From Agrobacterium sp. RAC06 (GTDB lineage Bacteria; Pseudomonadota; Alphaproteobacteria; Rhizobiales; Rhizobiaceae), in assembly GCF_001713475.1 (NCBI RefSeq), contig NZ_CP016499.1:62001-126000 (forward strand): a DNA stretch of 64,000 bases, in the 5' to 3' direction. The stretch's first letter is position 1, and every line of letters starts with the position of its first letter. The position numbers were made by a program, and so were the translations under genes. The notes beneath the pieces were generated by a model that did no database searches, had not been told where the DNA came from, and saw nothing but the letters and a program-made list of their open reading frames with translations. This document shows, in pieces, positions 8,456-16,216 of this stretch.

Positions 8456-9367
8456 TCAACACGCCAGGATGGACCGCATTTCTTCGCTGGTCGGGAAGGC
8501 TGAACGCGTGCCGCGGCGGCTGACGGTCAAAGCCGAAGCTGCTGCCGCATGGCTGATGGCGCGTTTGTCAAGTTCGACGCCGCGCAAGGCTGCCGAAGCC
8601 AGAGCCACGGCCATGAAGGTGTCGCCAGCGCCGGTGGTGTCGATGGCCCTGGCGGAAACAGCCGGGATGGTCGCAATCGGTTCACTTTGGCTTGCCAGCA
8701 GCGCCCCATCCCCCCCAAGCGTCAGCACGACGTGGCGGACGCCCGACTGGAGCAGCCATTCGGTCGCAGCGTCATTTGAAGAACCAGTGAGGCTCTCTGC
8801 TTCGCCCCGGTTCAAGAATGCGATGTCGATCAGTGGCCAGAACGCCCCGAAATACGGCCTGAGCGGCGAGGGGTTGAAGGCGGTGACAAGTTTACGACGG
8901 CGGGCTTCCTGCAGCAGACCAAAGGTGGTCGCCTCGCTGAGGTTGCCCTGCAGGACTAAAAGGTCGCCAGCGGTGGCACCGTCGAGGGCAGCGATGGCTT
9001 CTTCTGGCGCCAATGAGCCTGCTGAATCGGTGGTAGTCACGATGGCGTTTTCGCCGTCCGGGGTTGTGAAGATGATGGAAAAGTCGCTGGAGCGACCGGC
9101 CAAGGTGATGAGCTTGGTCTCGACTGGCTCTAGCGCCAGCTGATTGCGAATGGTCTGGGCGCGGAAATCCTCGCCCACGGCTGAGACCAGGATGGTGGGC
9201 AGACCCGTGCGGCCCATGACCACCGCTTGGTTTGCACCTTTGCCGCCAAGGTCACGCGTTTCTTCGCGACCGAGGATGGAAGCCCCGGCTTCCGGCATGG
9301 TCGAAACGGAAATGGTTTCGTCGACAGCGACGTTACCGATCACATGAGCACGAACACTGACAGGCAT
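8456..9367 (-). CDS. PfkB-family (ribokinase-like) carbohydrate/nucleoside kinase
   Basis: 303 residues. The first PfkB signature appears as 'DLGGKGANQAVV' and the second as 'AIDTTGAGDTFMAVALA', whose GAGD holds the catalytic base and anion hole. Start ATG 9367 follows AAGG and begins 'MPVSVRAHVIGNVAVDET', as usual for ribokinases; an upstream extension would read through the intergenic gap. It is the only gene of this locus on the minus strand: its stop is 27 bp from the previous gene and its start 25 bp from btpA. Likely phosphorylates a sugar or nucleoside released from the imported substrate. Confidence 0.9.
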   Translation of the reverse strand: MPVSVRAHVIGNVAVDETISVSTMPEAGASILGREETRDLGGKGANQAVVMGRTGLPTILVSAVGEDFRAQTIRNQLALEPVETKLITLAGRSSDFSIIFTTPDGENAIVTTTDSAGSLAPEEAIAALDGATAGDLLVLQGNLSEATTFGLLQEARRRKLVTAFNPSPLRPYFGAFWPLIDIAFLNRGEAESLTGSSNDAATEWLLQSGVRHVVLTLGGDGALLASQSEPIATIPAVSARAIDTTGAGDTFMAVALASAALRGVELDKRAISHAAAASALTVSRRGTRSAFPTSEEMRSILAC

Positions 9368-9392
9368 TGCTGGCCTTCGGAAGGAAATGAAA

Positions 9393-10235
9393 ATGCAGAC
9401 GATTTCGGATAACAATTCAAGCGCCATAAGGGAAATATTCGGCACTGACAAGGCGCTGATCGGGATGATCCATTGCGCGCCCTTTCCAGGCGCCCCGCGC
9501 TATCGGGGAACATCAGTCGACGCAATCTACGATGTCGCGATGCGCGATGCTGAAGCCTTGATCGAAGGCGGCCTGCACGGTCTGATCATCGAAAATCACG
9601 GCGATATCCCTTTCTCGAAGCCTGAAGATATCGGACCTGAAACATCCGCCTTCATGTCTGTTGTCGCCGATCGTATCGGCCGTGCAACGGGCGTGCCAAT
9701 GGGGATCAATGTGCTGGCCAACGCGCCGATCCCGGCTTTCGCGATTGCCATGGCCGGTGGGGCGCGCTTCATTCGCGTCAACCAATGGGCAAATGCCTAT
9801 GTGGCGAATGAAGGCTTCATGGAGGGGCGCGCCGCCGAAGCGATGCGTTATCGTTCGGCCTTGCGTGCCGAACATATCAAGGTCTTTGCAGACAGCCACG
9901 TCAAACACGGGGCTCACGCCATTACCGCCGATCGCAGCATCGAGGAATTGACCCGTGACCTCGCTTTCTTTGACGCTGATGTCATCATCGCAACCGGCCA
10001 GCGGACCGGCAATTCTGCGACTGTCGAGGAGATCGAAACCATTGGTGCTGCAACCCATCTGCCTCTTCTGGTCGGATCCGGTGTCACCAAGGACAATATC
10101 CTCGAAATCCTGAAGCGAACAAATGGTGTGATCGTCGCCTCCTCGCTGAAAGAAGGTGGCGTCTGGTGGAACCCGGTCGAACCAGCACGGGTCAAGGCTT
10201 TCGTCGAGGCTGCACGCCCGGGGCTGGAGGCCTGA
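9393..10235 (+). CDS. BtpA/SgcQ-family protein (TIM-barrel)
   Basis: About 280 residues. 'ALIGMIHCAPFPGAPRY', 'EALIEGGLHGLIIENHGDIPF', 'GINVLANAPIPAFAIAMAGGARFIRVNQW', and 'ADVIIATGQRTG' with 'VGSGVTKDNILEIL' match the BtpA family, named for a cyanobacterial photosystem I factor but found in heterotrophs as SgcQ beside sugar genes. The barrel and the late glycine-rich 'VGSGVT' loop suggest phosphosugar binding. ATG 9393 is preferred (AAGGA seven bases before), 9387 is possible. TenA follows after two bases. Role here unknown; a nucleosidase- or isomerase-like step is speculative. Confidence 0.88.
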   Translation: MQTISDNNSSAIREIFGTDKALIGMIHCAPFPGAPRYRGTSVDAIYDVAMRDAEALIEGGLHGLIIENHGDIPFSKPEDIGPETSAFMSVVADRIGRATGVPMGINVLANAPIPAFAIAMAGGARFIRVNQWANAYVANEGFMEGRAAEAMRYRSALRAEHIKVFADSHVKHGAHAITADRSIEELTRDLAFFDADVIIATGQRTGNSATVEEIETIGAATHLPLLVGSGVTKDNILEILKRTNGVIVASSLKEGGVWWNPVEPARVKAFVEAARPGLEA

Positions 10236-10237
10236 TT

Positions 10238-10882
10238 ATGGCAGAGACGCTTTCTGAGCAGATCCTGCGTGAAAACGCTGAAGTCCTCGAAGAGATGCTC
10301 GGGCATCGCTTTGTCGATGACATCAAGGCTGACCGTCTCCCAAAGGACGTGTTCGAGCGCTACCTCGTCTTTGAAGGCGCCTTTGTCGATACCGCGATCT
10401 CTATCTTTGCGTTCGCGACAGCCAAGGCCGAAACAATGGCTCAAAAGCGCTGGCTGGTCGCCGTCCTCGATGCGCTCGCCAATCAGCAGATTGTCTATTT
10501 CGAAAAGACGTTCGCAGCGCGGGGTATCGATCCTCGCGACTTCAACCTCTCGGTGGCAGAGGTGGCGAATTTTCGGGATGGCATGCTTTCGATCGCGCGC
10601 GACGGTGGTTATCTCGATACGGTTGCGGCGATGTTTGCTGCCGAATGGATGTACTGGACATGGTCTAAGCAGGCGGCACAACTTGAGATCAGCGATCCCT
10701 TGCTGAAGGAGTGGGTGGACCTGCATGCCCATCCGGATTTTGCGGCTCAAGCCCTCTGGCTGAAAGCTGAGCTGGATAGAGCAGGGGATGACATGAGTGC
10801 CTCCGAGCGGTCACGTCTGAGTGGCGTTTTCGGTCGGGCCCAGTCGCTCGAGATCGCGTTCCACGACGCACTTTACCTCTGA
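10238..10882 (+). CDS. TenA-family protein lacking all cysteines
   Basis: 214 residues, all helical in composition. 'LPKDVFERYLVFEGAFVDTAISIFAFATAKA' and 'FAAEWMYWTWSKQAA' fit the TenA/thiaminase II fold, the second giving the conserved Glu. No Cys occurs anywhere, so the nucleophile of TenA_C enzymes is absent; it belongs with TenA_E-like proteins. TenA_C hydrolyses aminopyrimidines in thiamine salvage; TenA_E members act on related compounds or are unknown. No other thiamine gene is seen, so a role in the surrounding catabolic pathway is more likely. Confidence 0.85.
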   Translation: MAETLSEQILRENAEVLEEMLGHRFVDDIKADRLPKDVFERYLVFEGAFVDTAISIFAFATAKAETMAQKRWLVAVLDALANQQIVYFEKTFAARGIDPRDFNLSVAEVANFRDGMLSIARDGGYLDTVAAMFAAEWMYWTWSKQAAQLEISDPLLKEWVDLHAHPDFAAQALWLKAELDRAGDDMSASERSRLSGVFGRAQSLEIAFHDALYL

Positions 10883-10893
10883 GGGAACCCGTC

Positions 10894-12153
10894 ATGCTCA
10901 CCATCAACGGCAATCGTCTCAACTCTCGCCTTCAAGCCTTTGCCGCCATTGGTGAAACCGCGAAAGGCGGCGTCAATCGCCAGGCTTTGACGGACGGCGA
11001 CCGAAGCGCCCGGCGAATGCTCGCTGAGCTTGCCTGGGCCCGGGGGTTTCGGGTGTTCCAGGACCCTATGGCCAACCTCTTCGTCTGGCGCAACGGCCGC
11101 GACGAGGCACTTCCTCCTTTGCTGATCGGTAGCCATCTCGACAGCCAACCAGCGGGTGGCCGCTTCGATGGCGCATTGGGCACTCTGTCTGCGTTTGAGG
11201 TCCTGGAAAGTCTGGAAGATGCAGGGACGGCGACCGAGCGCGCCGTTGCCGTGGTATCCTGGACGAACGAGGAGGGATGCCGTTTCTCGCCAGGCTGTAT
11301 GGGATCCATGGCGTTTTTTGAAGGCGCGATCCCGCCCACGTGGCAGGACAAGGTCGCAACGGATGGTGCAGCATTCACAGGAGAGCTGGCTCTCACAATC
11401 GAAAGCCTGCCGGAGGCAGCCATGCTGCCGCTCGGATTTCCGGTTCATGCCTATCTCGAAGTCCATATCGAGCAAGGGCCGTCATTGGAGGCAGCTGGGA
11501 TTCCGATCGGTGTCGTGAAAGGCATCCAGGGAACACGGTGGCTGGATGTGACGGTTACGGGCCAGACGGCTCATGCCGGCACGACAGGTCTCGCCTGGCG
11601 TCGCGACCCACTTCGCGCTTTGACCGCTGCGCTGTCGAGCCTCTACGCAGCCGTTATGCCAGGCGATCCGGACGCCCGTTTCACCATTGGTCGGATTTCC
11701 GCAGAGCCAGGGTCGGTCAATGCTATCCCCGAGGAGGTTCGCTGTACGGTCGATATGCGTCATCCCGATCCAGGGCGGCTGGATGAGATCGAGGAGCTTG
11801 TGAAATCGCGGATCGGCCAGGAGGCGGAGCGGCAGGGCTGTAGCGTTCAGATCACACGGTCCTTCGATATGCCCCCTTGTGCATTCTCTCAAACACTATG
11901 TGAAGTGATCGAAGAAGCAGCGACCGCCTGCAAGGTCGAGAGTGTGCGGATGTTATCTGGGGCGTTTCACGATGCGCTGTTTGTCAATCGCGTCGCGCCA
12001 GCCGGGATGATCTTTGTTCCGTGTCGCGATGGGCTTAGCCACAACGAGGCAGAATATGTCGAGCCGTCGGATGTTGTCACCGGCTGCCAGGTGCTGGCGC
12101 AGGCGACACTGGAGTTGGCGCGCGGGGGCGGGATGGCTGTCGTCGATGGTTAG
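10894..12153 (+). CDS. M20-family Zn amidohydrolase (allantoate/N-carbamoyl-amino-acid hydrolase type)
   Basis: 419 residues, normal for the AllC/HyuC/UraC group. Metal ligands are seen in 'LIGSHLDS', 'GGRFDGALG', 'WTNEEGCRFSPGCMGS' and 'LEVHIEQGP', with the late His in 'GLSHNEAEYV'. 'GQTAHAGTTG' is the dimerisation-domain substrate loop. The family removes carbamoyl or formyl groups from N-substituted amino acids, ureidoglycolate precursors or formyl-aminopyrimidine (YlmB in Bacillus). It starts 11 bp after tenA and closes the locus. Confidence 0.92.
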   Translation: MLTINGNRLNSRLQAFAAIGETAKGGVNRQALTDGDRSARRMLAELAWARGFRVFQDPMANLFVWRNGRDEALPPLLIGSHLDSQPAGGRFDGALGTLSAFEVLESLEDAGTATERAVAVVSWTNEEGCRFSPGCMGSMAFFEGAIPPTWQDKVATDGAAFTGELALTIESLPEAAMLPLGFPVHAYLEVHIEQGPSLEAAGIPIGVVKGIQGTRWLDVTVTGQTAHAGTTGLAWRRDPLRALTAALSSLYAAVMPGDPDARFTIGRISAEPGSVNAIPEEVRCTVDMRHPDPGRLDEIEELVKSRIGQEAERQGCSVQITRSFDMPPCAFSQTLCEVIEEAATACKVESVRMLSGAFHDALFVNRVAPAGMIFVPCRDGLSHNEAEYVEPSDVVTGCQVLAQATLELARGGGMAVVDG

Positions 12154-12468
12154 TTTGTGATGTTCTCGGTTTGGTGGACTGAGGGGATGCGGTAATGCTC
12201 ATGGTTCTGTTCGTTAGCCGCCCTTTGTGCAACGCGATGCAAATTATCATGCGCGTTCGCCCTTTTTTTCCGAGATTAACGTGTTGTGCGTCGTTCTAAG
12301 AGTATAAATTTATATAGCTGATATATTCTGGCGATAATCGGAATGAATAGATATTATTTTCGATAAGGGTTAGTTATCGGCGGTAAGCCACCGCGGCGCG
12401 TTTGTGAGAAGTGCAGAGCATTATTGTGTATATAGCTCTCGCTTAACGAATAATTTAATATAAATTCA
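12154..12468. other. AT-rich intergenic region
   Basis: About 315 bp with much lower GC than the flanks, especially 12300-12470. No gene, clear terminator or promoter is seen. It marks a change from the catabolic locus to plasmid-type accessory sequence. Confidence 0.5.
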
Positions 12469-13581
12469 ATGTCTTACGATCTCGCCAAATTGCCCATCCC
12501 GAGCCTGCTGCGGCCGATCTCCGAGGCCGCCGTCGCGCTTGCCCGTCTCGATGAGCGCATCGCCCGCTCTCCGGTCGGCGAGGGCTTTCTTGAGCGCTCG
12601 CATTTTCTCGAGGCGCATGCCTCGCTGTGGGTTGATGGAGAACTCGTCCATCTCGAGGACCTTGTCCTGCATGACGCGCTTCGAGACATCCGCGCACCCA
12701 CCCACGAACTCACCATCGCCCGCGACATCCTGAAAACCCGCCGTCGCATCGCCGCCCATCCCCCGGCCTGGGCGCTCTCTGGTCAAGGCCTCGCCTCTCT
12801 CCGCGGGCAGGCGTTGCCTGCAGCATCATCGGGTAACGACGGGAAGGGTTTGCCGGATGGGAATGTTGAGGTCAGCGACACTCGGGCTGGGGTAGCGGAG
12901 GCCGACGGTCTGAGTGATGCGTTTGCCGCGATCGATGCGGTGCTCGCCCGGTCGGAGGCCGCGATCGAAGAGGCGAAGAAGCCGGGGCGCACCAAAAACG
13001 CTACCGAAAAGGATCCATTTGTCTACGATCTCGACTGGGATGAGGACGAGCGGCTGGAGGAGTGGCAAGCCGTCCTTGCCCGGGCCCAGGATCTTCCACC
13101 GGTCTGCCAAGCAATCGTGGCCCTCGGGAACGAGATCGCCGTGCTCCAGCATGCACCCTGGCTCGGTCGACTGCTGGCCGCCTCGGTCCTGCGCGAGGGC
13201 GGCGTTACCACAAGCATCCATCTCGCGGCGATCAATCTCGGGCTGAAAGCCATCCCCGTCGATCGGCGTCGGCATCGTGATCGCGAGACGCGGTTGCTAG
13301 CCATATCACGGGCGCTGACGATTGCCGCCGAGACGGGGCTGAAGGAGCATGACCGGCTGGTGCTGGCGCGGCAGATGATGATGCGCAAACTGGAGGGACG
13401 GCGGACGTCATCCAGGCTGCCGGAGCTTGTTGAGCTTGTCATGGCGCGGCCGCTGATCTCCGCCGGCATGGTGGCAAAGACGCTCGAGGTGACGCCGCAA
13501 GGAGCGCGGCGGATCGTTCAGGAACTCGGTCTTCGCGAGATGACGGGCAGGGGGAGGTTTCGAGCGTGGGGGATCCTGTAG
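12469..13581 (+). CDS. RHE_PE00001-family protein (DUF1612 plus HTH)
   Basis: 370 residues. '[57 protein letters not shown]' is the DUF1612 region, and the C-terminus '[48 protein letters not shown]' reads as a winged helix-turn-helix. The family is found repeatedly on Rhizobium plasmids; its role is not known, though DNA binding is plausible. No strong ribosome site precedes the ATG. The end overlaps the open frame of the decayed chemoreceptor, so recombination has joined the two. Confidence 0.85.
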   Translation: MSYDLAKLPIPSLLRPISEAAVALARLDERIARSPVGEGFLERSHFLEAHASLWVDGELVHLEDLVLHDALRDIRAPTHELTIARDILKTRRRIAAHPPAWALSGQGLASLRGQALPAASSGNDGKGLPDGNVEVSDTRAGVAEADGLSDAFAAIDAVLARSEAAIEEAKKPGRTKNATEKDPFVYDLDWDEDERLEEWQAVLARAQDLPPVCQAIVALGNEIAVLQHAPWLGRLLAASVLREGGVTTSIHLAAINLGLKAIPVDRRRHRDRETRLLAISRALTIAAETGLKEHDRLVLARQMMMRKLEGRRTSSRLPELVELVMARPLISAGMVAKTLEVTPQGARRIVQELGLREMTGRGRFRAWGIL

Positions 13582-14612
13582 TTTTGGTTTCCATGCGCAA
13601 CGCCGGTTGGGCGCATTTCTCCCTGGAAACCAACGCTTTGACAGCGGCGCGCAAGTTTAGGGCTACCTATACGCCGGTCTTCAACTCCCGCGGTAAAGTC
13701 TATAAGGTCATCAAGGTCGCGACGGACATCAGCCCGCGCATGCGCGCGGTCAAGATCATCGGCCAGGCGATCAAGCGTTTGGCAGACGGGGATCTTACCC
13801 TCCGCCTTACTGAAGTCCTCGACCCTGTCCTCGAAAACACTAGGTTGGATGTCAACACGGCCGCCCAGGCGTTGGACGAAACCATGGCGGGGATCGTGGC
13901 TGCGGCACAGGCTCTGTCGGAGAACGCCGCGGTTATCAGCCACGTCTCTGAGAGCATCGCCTCCAATGGTGAGCGTCAGGCCGCCACCGCGGAGGAGACG
14001 TCAGCCGCGCTTGAAGAGATCAATTCGACGGTCAAGGATACGACGAGCAGAACGCTTGCCACCACGCGCCTCGTCAGTGAGACCCGTTCGAATGCTGAGG
14101 CGTCCGGTCTTGTCGTCGGCCAGGCAACTGCCGCGATGGGCGAAATCGCCGGCTCCTCACGCGAGATCGAAAACATCATCGGTGTAATCGACGAAATCGC
14201 CCTCCAGACCAACCTCTTGGCACTGAATGCCGGCGTCGAGGCGGCCCGCGCCGGAGAGGCCGGGAAGGGGTTCGCCGTTGTGGCACAGGAAGTGCGTGAC
14301 CTCGCCCAGCGCTCGGCAAGTGCGGCCAAGGACATCAAGGGCCTGATCGCAAGATCGGCGGAGGCAGTCCGCCATGGCGTCGCGATCTCTATTGCGGCCC
14401 GCGACCAGGCCCAAGGCATTGGCGAGATCAACGGCTCGATCGGGATGCTCGACAAGGTGACGCCACAGAGTGCTGCCACTGTCGAGGAAGCCAGTGCCGC
14501 TGCAGCCTCGCTCGCTGACGGCGCCCGCGACCTCTACGGCCTCGTATCTCGCTTCAAGACCTCGCTCGGAAAGGGTGCCACAGCAACCCATAGTATGGGC
14601 GGGGCCGCGTGA
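13566..14612 (+). pseudogene. Truncated methyl-accepting chemotaxis protein
   Basis: The frame encodes about 348 residues that begin inside a PAS domain ('[25 protein letters not shown]'), continue through a HAMP-like segment and end in the conserved signalling hairpin ('[35 protein letters not shown]'). The PAS start and any further N-terminus are missing, and the first residues are translated from sequence overlapping the previous gene. About 25-30 residues usually found between 'AVRHGV' and 'EQ.QGI.EIN' are also missing, which shifts heptads of the coiled coil. I read it as a decaying receptor, although the frame is still open. Confidence 0.7.
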
Positions 14613-15057
14613 AAGCTAATCAAATGCTTTCGTCGGACTTGGCGCGCGTGGCGACTGCACACATTTCCAAGCTGCCGGTAATGTTCCATGAAAAAACCGT
14701 TGTCAGACGGCTATCGCCATTCTCCTTATCGAAGTTTGCCATTTGTCCGACGTTTCCTTTACGGAAATGATTTCCGCTTTGCGCCTTTATTGTTGCCGTT
14801 TGGCTGAAATAGAACGGTACCGTATAGCGGACCATCCTGCCTACCTTTGCGAAGCGTCGTTAAGCGCTTAGGGGCCAGTCCAATGCGGCGGTAAGCCAGA
14901 TTAAGTCCGCAGGTTCCTTCTTGAGGACCACTCCGTGGAGCTCTTCGATCTTCATCTTTTCGCTGACCTCGGCCGTGTATCCAGCAGTAGTCCCTGCTCA
15001 GACGTGCTCAGACGTGCTGCCGCGAATGAATGAAGGTGAGAAAACTGCGAATACGGC
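14613..15057. other. Intergenic region before the copper island
   Basis: No gene is supported. A minus-strand frame at 14620-14835 has no recognisable product. A short direct repeat (CAGACGTGCT twice, near 14999-15018) is the only structure noticed. Confidence 0.4.
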
Positions 15058-15090
15058 TTGACCTTCCCACACTGGAAACGACCATTTCTA
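15058..15090 (+). promoter_or_regulatory. CueR-type copper-responsive promoter
   Basis: TTGACC (-35, 15058-15063) overlaps the dyad ACCTTCC-CACAC-TGGAAAC (15061-15079). A stretched spacer of about 19 bp leads to an AT-rich -10 near 15083-15090. This is the arrangement used by MerR-family activators such as CueR. It lies 30-60 bp before the CopZ-like gene. Confidence 0.55.
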
Positions 15091-15121
15091 TCTTCGCCTG
15101 AAAATCGAAAGGAGGCGAAGT

Positions 15122-15322
15122 GTGGAGTATTATGTAGAACGAATGACCTGTTCCGGATGTGCCCGGAGTGTGACCAAAGCGATCCTATCAATCGACCAGA
15201 CCGCAGAGATCTCAGCCGATCCGGCGAAGCGTAAACTTGTGGTGCAGACATCTGCAGCGCCAGGAGATATCGAAGCTGTGCTAGCAGAAGCGGGTTACCC
15301 TTCATCCCGACGGCCTGAGTGA
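15122..15322 (+). CDS. copZ: CopZ-like copper chaperone (HMA domain)
   Basis: 66 residues, a single heavy-metal-associated domain. The metal site is MTCSGCA near residue 8, and 'VTKAILSIDQTAEISADPAKRKLVVQTSAAPGDIEAVLAEAGY' completes the ferredoxin-like fold. Translation starts at GTG 15122, set by AAAGGAGG seven bases upstream. It probably delivers Cu(I) to the CopA-type ATPase encoded at 17677 and is likely copper-induced through the promoter before it. Confidence 0.85.
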   Translation: MEYYVERMTCSGCARSVTKAILSIDQTAEISADPAKRKLVVQTSAAPGDIEAVLAEAGYPSSRRPE

Positions 15323-15499
15323 AATCCATCTTGCAGCAGCTCTTCGTGGTCTTATTGCAGCGCCATAGTTGTGGCGAGAGTTGTGATCGTCCCGGCGCTG
15401 AAGGCGCCGGACTTTGACCAATTCATAGTTGCAGCAGTTGCTCAAGCCGAATGTGGCCCGGATTCACTACCGCAACGACCGCTCTGGTGAATCACATTG

Positions 15500-15545
15500 A
15501 AAAAAAAAGAGTGGCGGGCGACAGCCTCGAAGCTGTTCGCCACTC
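15500..15545 (-). terminator. Strong intrinsic terminator on the minus strand with no gene in front of it
   Basis: Read on the minus strand, GAGTGGCG..ACAGC pairs with GCTGT..CGCCACTC and is followed by nine T residues (15508-15500). No convincing minus-strand gene ends here, so it may end a small RNA or be the leftover of a lost gene. Confidence 0.7.
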
Positions 15546-15691
15546 TTCCCGCCAAAGAGAGATCTCCGCGTCCGAGATTAAGCCATCGGCCGAGCGATAT
15601 GCTGCGCCAACTCTGTAGGCCTTTTCTGGAGGCGAGGCGGAGGCGGGCAGGGTAATCACACATCCATGCCCCAAATTCCCCTAAAGAGCGC

Positions 15692-15722
15692 TTGACCTCG
15701 CCAGTGTGGGAAGGTGCACGCT
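15692..15722 (+). promoter_or_regulatory. Second CueR-type promoter/operator
   Basis: TTGACC at 15692-15697 overlaps the dyad ACCTCGCC-AGTGT-GGGAAGGT (15695-15715), close to the CueR consensus ACCTnnCC..GGnAAGGT, with a long -35/-10 spacer. It would drive the exported protein at 15798 and the multicopper oxidase-copA operon. Fifteen bases (15701-15715) are the exact reverse complement of 15061-15075 in the first copper promoter. Confidence 0.6.
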
Positions 15723-15797
15723 TGCTCAAGTTTGACTGACATCAATCCGCGACGGCGGGAATCCGGCTAATGTGGCTTCATCAAGTGAGAGACGGCG

Positions 15798-16145
15798 ATG
15801 AGCAATGACTTGAAGCTTCGGATATGGACCATGGCGGTCTTCGCCGCACTGGCGATAAGCCTTCTATTCGCCTCTACTGCCTCGCATGCTGGTCCCCAAT
15901 CCTGTTCGACTCATGTCGCTCATGCCCACCAAGCCAGTCACAAGAAAACGGAAGATTTGGCGGCATCAGGTTCGTTGGCCGAGGCATGTTGCGCTAATGA
16001 CTGCATGCTCTGTGTCGCATATTCATCCCTAGTGCTCTACAGCCCGGAAGGGTTCGGGCGTAGACCGATCTACCTTGAACCGCCGTCTCGACTGCATGGC
16101 CAGCTTCCCGTTCCAGGACGTCATCCCCCTCGATCTGCTGCCTGA
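15798..16145 (+). CDS. Small exported Cys/His-containing protein of the copper operon
   Basis: 115 residues. An N-terminal hydrophobic segment ('MAVFAALAISLLFASTASHA') is a signal peptide or anchor. Beyond it lie a His-containing stretch ('CSTHVAHAHQASHKK') and 'EACCANDCMLCVAYSS', four cysteines that could bind copper. I do not recognise a named family. It sits between a CueR-type promoter and the multicopper oxidase, so a periplasmic copper role is plausible. The last 30 residues are Pro/Arg-rich and unstructured. Confidence 0.6.
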   Translation: MSNDLKLRIWTMAVFAALAISLLFASTASHAGPQSCSTHVAHAHQASHKKTEDLAASGSLAEACCANDCMLCVAYSSLVLYSPEGFGRRPIYLEPPSRLHGQLPVPGRHPPRSAA

Positions 16146-16216
16146 CAAACGCGCTTAATGCGCGATCTTCCTGTCAACAGCATGGTCGTCACAACGACCG
16201 GATCGAGAGAAACATC

